Below are positions 18,733 to 25,549 of a DNA stretch of 64,000 bases, in pieces. Position 1 is the stretch's first letter; every line of letters begins with the position of its first letter. The stretch is taken from the NCBI RefSeq assembly GCF_011742555.1, contig NZ_JAAQQR010000002.1, positions 62,001-126,000 on the forward strand, read 5' to 3'. Under the pieces are notes generated by a model. It made no database searches. It saw only the letters and a program-made list of their open reading frames with translations, and was not told the DNA's origin. The DNA comes from Luteibacter jiangsuensis. GTDB taxonomy: Bacteria > Pseudomonadota > Gammaproteobacteria > Xanthomonadales > Rhodanobacteraceae. Position numbers and translations under genes: made by a program.

Positions 18733-19710
18733 ATGAGCGCCTTGGACACATCCACCGTTCCCGCCTGGCCCGCGTGGCCAGAGTACGCCCTCGTCGAAGA
18801 CCTGCTGGCATCGCTGCGCGAGTTTGCCCACCGGGGCCGCGTGGCGCTGGCCACCCTGGTCAGCGTGCAAGGGCCGTCGCCGCGACCGCTGGGTAGCGAG
18901 ATGGTCATTGCCGCCGATGGCTCCGTGGCCGGTTACGTCTCGGGGGGATGCGTGGAAGCCGCCGTCGCCGCCGAGGCGGCCATGGCGCTTGCGGAGCGTC
19001 GCCCGCGCCTGCTCGATTACGGGGTGGGCAGCGATGTGCTCGATATCCAACTCAGCTGCGGCGGTCGCATCGGGATCTTCGTGCGCGAACTTCGCGAAGC
19101 GGCCGCTTACGTGCACGATCTCGGCGTCGCCCGGCGGGAGCGGCGTACCGTCACGGCGCTCTCCGATGCCTCGACAGGCGAATGGTCCATCCGCGACGGC
19201 GCTGTCCCCGCGGAAACCGGCACCTATGCGGTGGTCCATCGTCCACCGTTGCGGGTGGTCGTGGTCGGGGGCGATCCGGTGACGTTGGCCGTGGCGCATC
19301 TCGCACCGCTCGTCGGCGTGGAAGTCGTGCTGCTCCGGCCACACGGGCCAGCGTCGCCGCCGTCGGGAGCGACGCTGGCGGGATACGACTCGCGCTCGCT
19401 TCCCGCGGCACTGGCCCAACTTGCCATCGACGACCGTACGGCCGTCTATTCGCTCAGCCACGACGCGGAAACGGATCACGCCGTGGCGTCGCATGGCCTG
19501 GCGTCGCCGGCTTTCGCCGTGGGGGTGCTCGGTAGCCGGCACAAGATCCAGGCGCGCATGCAGCGCCTGCGCGACGAGGGTATCGGGGAAGACGCCCTCG
19601 AGCGGCTCCGCCTGCCCGCGGGCTTGCCGATCGGGGCACAGACGCCGCACGGCATTGCCCTGTCGATCCTTGCCGAAGTGTGCCAGCGCGACCGCGCGCG
19701 CGTGGAATGA
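18733..19710 (+). CDS. XdhC/CoxI-family molybdoenzyme maturation protein
   Basis: XdhC-type chaperones bind Moco and help sulfurate and insert it into xanthine-dehydrogenase-family enzymes. The 325-residue product has the N-terminal XdhC_CoxI domain (ALATLVSVQGPSPRPLGSEM, SGGCVEAAV) and a C-terminal Rossmann-type domain (VVVVGGDPVTLAVAHLAP; VGVLGSRHKIQARMQRL; LPIGAQTPHGIALSILAE). An in-frame ATG at 18697 would add 12 residues; neither site has a strong Shine-Dalgarno, so the start is uncertain. The stop overlaps the next gene by ATGA. No XDH-family subunit lies in the window, so its client is elsewhere or different. Confidence 0.85.
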   Translation: MSALDTSTVPAWPAWPEYALVEDLLASLREFAHRGRVALATLVSVQGPSPRPLGSEMVIAADGSVAGYVSGGCVEAAVAAEAAMALAERRPRLLDYGVGSDVLDIQLSCGGRIGIFVRELREAAAYVHDLGVARRERRTVTALSDASTGEWSIRDGAVPAETGTYAVVHRPPLRVVVVGGDPVTLAVAHLAPLVGVEVVLLRPHGPASPPSGATLAGYDSRSLPAALAQLAIDDRTAVYSLSHDAETDHAVASHGLASPAFAVGVLGSRHKIQARMQRLRDEGIGEDALERLRLPAGLPIGAQTPHGIALSILAEVCQRDRARVE

Positions 19711-20315
19711 ATACGGGTCACGACGCGGTGATCCTCGCCGCCGGCGGCAGCCGCCGCCTCGGCCGGCCGAAGCAGTTGCTTACCCGCCACGGCGAGGCGT
19801 TGGTCGCGCGGGTGGCCCGGCTCGTGCTCGCGACGAAACCGGAGCGGACGATCGTGGTGGTAGGGGCGCACGACAACGACGTGACGGCGGCGCTGGGCGA
19901 TCTCGACGTGCAGGTGCTGGTCAACGAACTCTGGTCCACGGGTATGGCGTCTAGCCTGCGCCTCGCGGCGGGGGAACTGGCCGGGCGCGAGCGCCCGACG
20001 CTGGTCACCGTGGTGGATCAGCCGGCACTGGAGGTCCGCCATCTCCTCGCGTTGCTGGCAGTGCACGGCGACGATCGCGACACGGTAAGCCGCTACGGCG
20101 ATGCGCGAGGCGTGCCGGTGGTTCTGCGCGCGTCGACGCTCTCGCGGGGGATGGAACTCGAAGGCGACGCGGGGTTCCGCGATCTGTGGCACGACCTGGC
20201 GCCACGCAGCGTACGCGCCGACGAACTCGGCGACGATCTGGACGACGAGACCGACCTTCGGCGTGCCGTTGCAGCCGGATGGCTGGACGATCCGGCCGAG
20301 ACCGGCGGCCTGTAA
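19707..20315 (+). CDS. MocA/MobA-like molybdenum cofactor nucleotidyltransferase
   Basis: 202-residue nucleotidyltransferase of the MobA/MocA/GlmU fold. The NTP-binding loop reads ILAAGGSRRLGRPKQLL (residues 9-25, with the conserved Lys22), and the metal-binding region includes TVVDQPAL. MocA attaches CMP to molybdopterin to make the dinucleotide used by XDH-family enzymes; MobA attaches GMP. The overlap with the XdhC-like gene favours the MocA role, because XdhC and MocA serve the same enzyme family. The exact nucleotide cannot be read from sequence alone. Confidence 0.8.
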   Translation: MNTGHDAVILAAGGSRRLGRPKQLLTRHGEALVARVARLVLATKPERTIVVVGAHDNDVTAALGDLDVQVLVNELWSTGMASSLRLAAGELAGRERPTLVTVVDQPALEVRHLLALLAVHGDDRDTVSRYGDARGVPVVLRASTLSRGMELEGDAGFRDLWHDLAPRSVRADELGDDLDDETDLRRAVAAGWLDDPAETGGL

Positions 20316-20368
20316 GAAAATATCCGTCCGTAGGGTCATACTTCAGGTAGCCTGCCGCGGAGCATCCC

Positions 20369-21193
20369 ATGCCCAACACACGCCTCGTCTATCGGCACCG
20401 CTGGCCCGTGCGCGTGATGCACTGGATCAACGTGGTGTGCCTGTTCGTGCTGCTCGGCAGCGGCTTGCAGATCTTCAACGCGCACCCCTCGCTGTACTGG
20501 GGCCAGCGATCCGACCCCGGCAAGGCGGTGTTTTCGCTGCAAGGGGGTGTCGATGCACAGGGCGCGCCGCGCGGCACCACACGTATCGGCAGCCATGCCT
20601 TCGACACCACCGGCGTCCTCGGCGCCTCCAAGGTGAACGGGCAGTGGCGGTCGCGCGGCTTTCCCGCCTGGGCCACGATACCGGGGCCGGGCTGGCTCGC
20701 GATGGGCCGTCGCTGGCACTTCTTCTTTGCCTGGCTCTTCGTCGTCAACGGCATCGCGTACGTGGGCTGGTCCCTTTTCAGCCGGCACCTCGCCAGGGAC
20801 CTCGTGCCCACGCGGAGCGACTGGCGCGGCTTCGGCCGCTCGGTCGTCGATCACCTGCGCTTCCGTCATCCGGAGGGCGCGGAAGCGGCCCGTTACAACA
20901 TCCTGCAGCGCCTCGCCTACCTCGTCGCCATCTTCGTGTTCGGCGGCGGCATCGTGCTCATGGGCATCGCCATGTCGCCCCGCATGGATGCGGTGCTGCA
21001 CTGGCTCGTCGACCTCGTCGGGGGCCGCCAGTCGGCCAGGACCATCCATTTCATCATCGCCGTCGCCTTCGTGGCCTTCGTGCTGGTGCACGTCTTCGAA
21101 GTGCTGGTAAGCGGCCCCCTCAACCAGCTGCGCGGCATGGTGACTGGCTGGTACCGGATTCGCGACGAGAGGGAGGTAACCCGCCATGACTGA
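20369..21193 (+). CDS. Membrane cytochrome b (electron partner of the adjacent molybdoenzyme)
   Basis: 274-residue integral membrane protein of the prokaryotic cytochrome b561/FdhC-type family. Four hydrophobic segments can be seen, near residues 17-36, 112-132, 186-206 and 229-252, with candidate haem histidines in VMHWINV, RRWHFFF, AVLHWLV and VLVHVFE. A long loop (residues ~40-100) between the first two helices probably faces the periplasm. The gene overlaps the following sulfite-oxidase-like gene by 8 nt, so the two are almost certainly a membrane anchor/electron conduit and its periplasmic dehydrogenase. Confidence 0.85.
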   Translation: MPNTRLVYRHRWPVRVMHWINVVCLFVLLGSGLQIFNAHPSLYWGQRSDPGKAVFSLQGGVDAQGAPRGTTRIGSHAFDTTGVLGASKVNGQWRSRGFPAWATIPGPGWLAMGRRWHFFFAWLFVVNGIAYVGWSLFSRHLARDLVPTRSDWRGFGRSVVDHLRFRHPEGAEAARYNILQRLAYLVAIFVFGGGIVLMGIAMSPRMDAVLHWLVDLVGGRQSARTIHFIIAVAFVAFVLVHVFEVLVSGPLNQLRGMVTGWYRIRDEREVTRHD

Positions 21194-21941
21194 CCGCCGC
21201 CATTTCCTGCGCAATACGCTCCTCGCCCTCGGCGGCGCGACGCTGGCGGGCTGCGACCGCATCTCCGAGAGCGACACTGGCGCACGCGTGCTCGAATCCG
21301 CGGAAGCGGTGACGCGACGTGTCCAGCGCTTCCTCTCGCCCTCGCGAGCTCTCGCGAAGGAATACGCGGAATCCGACATCTCCCCCGTGTTCAAACCCAA
21401 CGGCACCACCATGCCGGACACGCCGCTCTACCAGTCGCTGCTGCGCGGAGGATTTTCCGATTACCGCCTGGAAGTGGACGGCCTCGTGGCACGGCCGGCG
21501 CGGCTGTCGCTGGAAGAATTGAAGGCGTTGGGCAGCCGCACGCAGATCACCCGCCACGACTGCGTGGAAGGCTGGAGCGCCATCGGCAAATGGACGGGCA
21601 CGCCGCTCGCCGCCGTCCTGGACCATGTCGGTCCGACGGATGCCGCGCGCTACGTCGTCTTCCATTGCTTCGACACTTACGACGAGGACACCCCGTATTA
21701 CGAAAGCATCGACCTCGACGAAGCGCGGCATCCGCAGACCCTGCTCGCCCATGCCCTCAACAGCAAGCCCTTGCCCGTCGCCAACGGTGCCCCGCTTAGG
21801 CTGCGGGTGGAACGCCAGCTGGGTTACAAGCACGCGAAGTACCTTCGCCGGATCGAGGTCGTTGCCAGTTTCGCGGACATCGGCGAGGGCAACGGCGGGT
21901 ACTGGGAAGACAACGGTTACGAGTGGTACGCGGGCATCTGA
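21186..21941 (+). CDS. Molybdopterin-dependent oxidoreductase, sulfite-oxidase fold (Tat-exported lipoprotein)
   Basis: 251-residue protein with an N-terminal Tat-like signal (TDRRHFLRN, Arg4-Arg5) and a lipobox-like LAGC (Cys23), so probably anchored to a membrane facing the periplasm. The SUOX-type domain starts near residue 95. The molybdenum ligand is Cys126 in TRHDCVEGW, matching the family's xxHxCxExW pattern. Substrate-site residues follow in KWTGTPLA and FHCFDTYDEDTPYYESID, then GYKHAKYLRRIEV. It lacks a haem domain, so electrons probably go to the cytochrome b encoded just upstream. It resembles MsrP-like and related enzymes; the substrate is unknown. Confidence 0.87.
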   Translation: MTDRRHFLRNTLLALGGATLAGCDRISESDTGARVLESAEAVTRRVQRFLSPSRALAKEYAESDISPVFKPNGTTMPDTPLYQSLLRGGFSDYRLEVDGLVARPARLSLEELKALGSRTQITRHDCVEGWSAIGKWTGTPLAAVLDHVGPTDAARYVVFHCFDTYDEDTPYYESIDLDEARHPQTLLAHALNSKPLPVANGAPLRLRVERQLGYKHAKYLRRIEVVASFADIGEGNGGYWEDNGYEWYAGI

Positions 21942-22040
21942 GCCGCTTTTTCTGCATTGCGTCACGGGGACCCTGAAAAAAAGGGCTCACAAATGCGAAA
22001 AAACTTCGCGGACCCTATTTTCAGCGGACGAAAGCAACGT

Positions 22041-22046
22041 TAGAGT
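22041..22046 (+). promoter_or_regulatory. Candidate -10 element for the HU-like gene
   Basis: TAGAGT at 22041-22046, with TTTCAG 17 bp upstream at 22018-22023, in the 168-bp gap before the HU-like gene. Both hexamers are weak matches. A small CCCT/AGGG hairpin with an A-rich loop near 21971-21984 may end the molybdoenzyme transcript. Confidence 0.35.
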
Positions 22047-22109
22047 GAGTCGCCCGCTGGGCACCGGCCGGTAAGGCCGCCTCATTCGATCAAAGTGACA
22101 AGGATAACC

Positions 22110-22502
22110 ATGGCCAAGACCACCAAATCGGCGGCGAAGAAGGCTGCCAAGGCTCCCGCCAAGGCAACGAAGGCGCCGGCCGCCCTCAAGCCCATCAAGG
22201 ATCCGCTGTCGAAGTCCTCGCTCGTCTCGCACATCGTCGAGCAGAGCGGTGTGGACAGCAAGAGCGTGAAGGCCGTTCTGGCCTCGCTCGAAGGCGCGAT
22301 CTCCGCGTCGGTTCACAAGAAGGGCGCCGGCACGTTCACGCTGCCCGGCCTGCTCAAGATCACCTCGGTCGCCGTTCCGGCCAAGCCGAAGCGCAAGGGC
22401 AAGGACCCGTTCACGGGCGAAGAGCGCTGGTTCGCCGCCAAGCCCGCTTCGGTCAAGGTCAAGGTCCGTCCGCTGAAGAAGCTGAAGGACGCCGCCGCCT
22501 GA
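22110..22502 (+). CDS. HU-family DNA-binding protein with Lys/Ala/Pro-rich N-terminal tail
   Basis: 130 residues. The first ~38 are a histone-H1-like tail of Lys, Ala and Pro (TTKSAAKKAAKAPAKATKAP). The rest is an HU/IHF-like domain: LSKSSLVSHIVEQSGVDSKSVKAVLASLE, then GTFTLPGLLKI and a modified beta-arm region ending DPFTGEERWFAAKPASVKVKV. Nucleoid protein by family; the tail should add non-specific DNA binding. The ATG at 22110 follows ACAAGGA with good spacing; an in-frame codon 15 nt upstream lacks a ribosome site. It is monocistronic and closed by a strong terminator. Similar HU variants are common in Lysobacterales (recalled). Confidence 0.9.
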   Translation: MAKTTKSAAKKAAKAPAKATKAPAALKPIKDPLSKSSLVSHIVEQSGVDSKSVKAVLASLEGAISASVHKKGAGTFTLPGLLKITSVAVPAKPKRKGKDPFTGEERWFAAKPASVKVKVRPLKKLKDAAA

Positions 22503-22506
22503 TCCA

Positions 22507-22574
22507 TCGCGGTGGAACATCCACCGCGACCAGGAAGCGAAGAGACCCCCGCTCGAAAGGCGGGGGTTTTTCTT
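22507..22574 (+). terminator. Tandem hairpins / Rho-independent terminator after the HU-like gene
   Basis: A 9-bp stem (TCGCGGTGG 22507-22515 with CCACCGCGA 22521-22529) is followed by a second stem (ACCCCCGC 22545-22552 with GCGGGGGT 22560-22567) and TTTTTCTTT. The second is a typical intrinsic terminator. Confidence 0.9.
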
Positions 22575-22587
22575 TGCGGGGCCGCAC

Positions 22588-22635
22588 TTGACTACACCTG
22601 TCGTCAGGCGCATGCTGCCTACACCTGTAGTCAGG
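22588..22635 (+). promoter_or_regulatory. Paired BlaI-type operators over the blaI promoter
   Basis: Two 17-bp direct repeats CTACACCTGTNGTCAGG lie at 22592-22608 and 22619-22635, 27 bp apart. Each core is a dyad CTACA-CC-TGTAG (perfect in the second), the TACA/TGTA pattern recognised by BlaI/MecI repressors. A TTGACT -35-like hexamer at 22588-22593 overlaps the first. The second runs up to the AGGAAGG ribosome site. Autorepression is inferred. Confidence 0.75.
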
Positions 22636-22644
22636 AAGGCCAGC

Positions 22645-23031
22645 ATGAGCAAGAAGACGATCGGCGACCAGGAACTCGCGCTCCTGCAATACATCGAGGA
22701 GGCGCCGAAGAGTTCGGTGGCGGAGGTGTGCGCGGGCTATGGCGAAGCGCGCGGCCTCGCGCGGTCCACCGTGCTCACCATGATGGAGCGGCTCCGCGCG
22801 AAGGGTTACCTCACCCGCCGCAGGATCGATGGCAGCTTCCGCTACAGCGCCACCAATGGCGCCGCCGAGGTCATGACCGGCGCGGTGGCCCGCTTCGTGG
22901 AAAAGACACTGCAAGGCTCGGTGTCGCCCTTCGTCGCCTGGATGTCCGAACGCGGACAGGTCAGCGACGCCGAGCTGGCCGAACTCGAGGCACTGGTCGG
23001 CACGCTGCAATCGCGGCGCAAGGGGCGCTGA
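22645..23031 (+). CDS. BlaI/MecI/CopY-family transcriptional repressor
   Basis: 128-residue winged-helix repressor. The family's N-terminal layout is clear: IGDQELALLQYIEEAPKSSVAEV, the recognition-helix region GLARSTVLTMMERLRAKGYLTRR, and a wing (GSFRYSATNG). The C-terminal ~50 residues form the dimerisation and cleavage region. The ATG at 22645 is preceded by AGGAAGG at proper spacing; a frame-open start at 22588 lies inside the operator and was rejected. One nucleotide separates it from the BlaR1-like gene, the usual repressor/sensor-protease arrangement. No beta-lactamase gene is nearby. Confidence 0.93.
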   Translation: MSKKTIGDQELALLQYIEEAPKSSVAEVCAGYGEARGLARSTVLTMMERLRAKGYLTRRRIDGSFRYSATNGAAEVMTGAVARFVEKTLQGSVSPFVAWMSERGQVSDAELAELEALVGTLQSRRKGR

Positions 23032-23032
23032 C

Positions 23033-24781
23033 ATGGACGCCTTCCTCGACACGCTGCTTTCCCGGCTTGCCTACGCGTCGGTGCAAGCGATCCTCCTGGC
23101 CGCGCTCGTCTACGCCGTCTGCCGCCTGATGCCGTCGTTGTCGGCCGCCGCACGCACCGCGTTGTGGTGGCTGCTCGGCGCCCAACTGGTACTGGGGCTT
23201 GCCTGGCCCACGCCGGTTGCCCTTCCGTTGCTGCCGGCGCCAGCCATGCAGACGGCCGTATCCACCGGCACATTCGACGCCACGCCGGTGCAGACGACAA
23301 CGATCGCACCGCAACCCGGGTTCACGATGTCGTGGACGATGGTGCTGCTCGCCGTCTGGGCCGTGGCGATCCTGATCCAGCTGGCCGTGGCGGGTGTGCG
23401 GGCGTACCGCCTTTCCGGCGTGGTTCGCCGTGCGATGCCGCACGACGACGTACGAGTGGACACGCTGTGCGCGCGGAGGGCGCGCGAACTCGGGCTGCGC
23501 CGGTCGCCGCGTCTCGCGGTATCGGCCGAAGTGGATTCGCCGCAGGTGGTCGGCCTGTGGTGTCCCACCATCCTCCTGCCGCTGGAAGACAGGCTCGACG
23601 ACGAGGAACTGGACATGGCGCTGATGCATGAGCTCGCCCATGTGCGCCGCGGCGACCTCGTGCTCGGCTGGGTGCCGGTGCTCGCGCGCACGCTGTTCTT
23701 CTTCCACCCCCTCGTCCACCTGGCCATGCGCGAGTACGCCCTGTGCCGCGAGGCCGCCTGCGACGCCCTGGTGGTGTCGCGCGGGCGCCAGGCCCCACGG
23801 ACGTATGGACGTCTGTTGCTGCGCCTCGGTGTGGCGCCCCATCCGCACCACGCGCTCCCCGGGGCGTCGCCCACCTTCCGCACATTGAAAAGGAGAATCG
23901 ACATGCTCGGTCAGGCCACCGACGCGCCACCGCGCGTGCTCACACTCTGCCTCGTTACGATGATCGCGGCGGTCGGCGTCACGCCGTGGCGGGTCGTTGC
24001 CGCCGATGGTGCGGATGCGATGCCAGCGCAGGCCTCCCCTACTGTAGCGGCGACGCCCGTCACGCCCGTTACACCCACGACGCCCGTGACCGCGACGACG
24101 CCAACGACACCTGTGGCCGCCTCGCGCCTGTCTCCCGCACCGTTGCCGCCGATGCCGCCCGTGCCTTCGGCACCGGCCGCGCCCCGGGCGCCCCCCGCAC
24201 CGCCGTCGCCGGCCTACGGCCCTTCGGATCAGACGTTCATCTTCTTCAGCGGCCAGATTACGCGCATCTCGAACGGCAGCGATGAAGACATCCAGCGTGC
24301 GCGGGCTGAACGTCAGGGCCCGGGCGACTACGCCTGGTATCGCAACGGTGCGCAGGCATGGGTGTTGCGCGATCCGGCTTACGTGAAACGTATCCGCGAG
24401 GCCTATGAACGCGCCCGGGTGCCGGCCGAGGATGCCATGCGCAGCGCGGAGAAGCAGGCCGAGATCGACCGCAGGCAAGCCGTGCTGAACGACCAGTTGG
24501 GGAGGCTGTCGATGAAGCGCGCGCAACTGGCAACACAGCAGGCCAGCCCGAATGGACCGCGCGATCCCTCCGCCTATGCCGCAGGGAACGCCGCCATCGA
24601 ACGCGAGCAAGCGGACGTCGCAAGGGAAGTCGCCGATCTCGACAAGCGCCGCGCCGCCATCGGCCAGGAACACGTGGCGCAGTCCCGGCGCGAGGCAGAC
24701 GCCGATCGCAGGGCGAACGACGAAGTGCGCGCGATCATGGACCAGGCCATGCACGACCACGTGGCGGAACGCTCGCGCTGA
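23033..24781 (+). CDS. BlaR1/M56-family membrane metalloprotease with an atypical sensory region
   Basis: 582 residues. Membrane helices lie near 14-33, 42-60, 100-121 and 302-319. The zinc site HELAH is at 199-203 in the cytoplasmic M56 domain, with the third ligand probably Glu240 (ALCREAACD). In BlaR1 the sensor after the last helix is a penicillin-binding domain. Here it is different: a Thr/Pro-rich stalk (~335-395), a short beta region (FIFFSGQITRISNG, WYRNGAQAWVLRDP) and a charged coiled-coil-like tail (~450-582). No SxxK/SxN/KTG serine-active-site set is evident. It probably cleaves the adjacent BlaI-like repressor in response to an unknown envelope signal. Confidence 0.9.
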   Translation: MDAFLDTLLSRLAYASVQAILLAALVYAVCRLMPSLSAAARTALWWLLGAQLVLGLAWPTPVALPLLPAPAMQTAVSTGTFDATPVQTTTIAPQPGFTMSWTMVLLAVWAVAILIQLAVAGVRAYRLSGVVRRAMPHDDVRVDTLCARRARELGLRRSPRLAVSAEVDSPQVVGLWCPTILLPLEDRLDDEELDMALMHELAHVRRGDLVLGWVPVLARTLFFFHPLVHLAMREYALCREAACDALVVSRGRQAPRTYGRLLLRLGVAPHPHHALPGASPTFRTLKRRIDMLGQATDAPPRVLTLCLVTMIAAVGVTPWRVVAADGADAMPAQASPTVAATPVTPVTPTTPVTATTPTTPVAASRLSPAPLPPMPPVPSAPAAPRAPPAPPSPAYGPSDQTFIFFSGQITRISNGSDEDIQRARAERQGPGDYAWYRNGAQAWVLRDPAYVKRIREAYERARVPAEDAMRSAEKQAEIDRRQAVLNDQLGRLSMKRAQLATQQASPNGPRDPSAYAAGNAAIEREQADVAREVADLDKRRAAIGQEHVAQSRREADADRRANDEVRAIMDQAMHDHVAERSR

Positions 24782-24867
24782 CGGCAAGGCCATTACATAT
24801 CGCCGGCAACCCGGTATCGTGGAGGGCTTCGCGCGTGCGCGGCGCTCTTCACGATACCGGAGGCATC

Positions 24868-25533
24868 ATGCGACTCGAACCGGGCCAGCTCATCGAAGCC
24901 GGGGCCCTGCTTTTCGACATGGACGGCACGCTGGTCGATTCCCGCGTCGTCGTGGAAAAGATCTGGAAACGCTGGTGCGACGAGCACGGCGTCGATTGGC
25001 ACTACGTGCTTCCCCGCCTGCACGGCGTCCGCATGCTCGACTCGGTGAAGATGTTCGCCAAGCCGGGCATGGACATCCAGGCCGAATACGACCGCCTGTA
25101 TCGCGAGGAACTCGAAGACGTGGACGGCATCGTGCCGATCCCCGGCGCGGTCGAGCTGCTTGCCTCGCTGCCCGCCCACACGTGGACCATCGTGACCTCC
25201 GCCGACACGCCACTGGCCGAAGCGCGCCTCCGCGCGGCGGGGATCGAACCGCCGCCGCGCATGGTGGCAGGCGAGATGGTGCGAAACGGCAAACCGGACC
25301 CGGAGGGCTACCTGCTGGGCGCGCAGCGCATGAATGCCGCTGCCGCCGAGTGCGTTGTCTTCGAGGATGCAAAGGCTGGCATCGAGGCCGGGCTCGCCGC
25401 AGGTGCCCGCGTGCTCGCCATCGCGGGCGACCATCCGGACGAGGTGCCGGCCCAGGTGGCGTGGATGCACGACCTGACGGCACTGCGCTTCGACGGCTTC
25501 GCCGACGGCAAGCTGCGCCTGGGCGTCGCGTGA
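24868..25533 (+). CDS. HAD-superfamily sugar-phosphate phosphatase (beta-PGM/YfbT-like)
   Basis: 221 residues of HAD subfamily IA. Motif I is LLFDMDGTLVDS (nucleophile Asp17, acid/base Asp19). A four-helix cap follows. Motif II is the Thr/Ser in IVTSADTPLAEARL, motif III the Lys in RNGKPDPEGYL, and motif IV the acidic pair in VVFEDAKAGIEAGLAAG. It resembles YfbT and glycerol-3-phosphatase-type enzymes acting on small sugar phosphates. The ATG at 24868 follows GGAGG at good spacing, better than an upstream GTG at 24835. It converges with the reductase gene, 16 bp away. Confidence 0.88.
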   Translation: MRLEPGQLIEAGALLFDMDGTLVDSRVVVEKIWKRWCDEHGVDWHYVLPRLHGVRMLDSVKMFAKPGMDIQAEYDRLYREELEDVDGIVPIPGAVELLASLPAHTWTIVTSADTPLAEARLRAAGIEPPPRMVAGEMVRNGKPDPEGYLLGAQRMNAAAAECVVFEDAKAGIEAGLAAGARVLAIAGDHPDEVPAQVAWMHDLTALRFDGFADGKLRLGVA

Positions 25534-25549
25534 CGCGCGCGGAGCACGC

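Noticed and set aside
22645-24781. Beta-lactam resistance locus
   Set aside because: Only the BlaI/BlaR1 fold is present; no penicillin-binding sensor motif and no beta-lactamase gene in the window.
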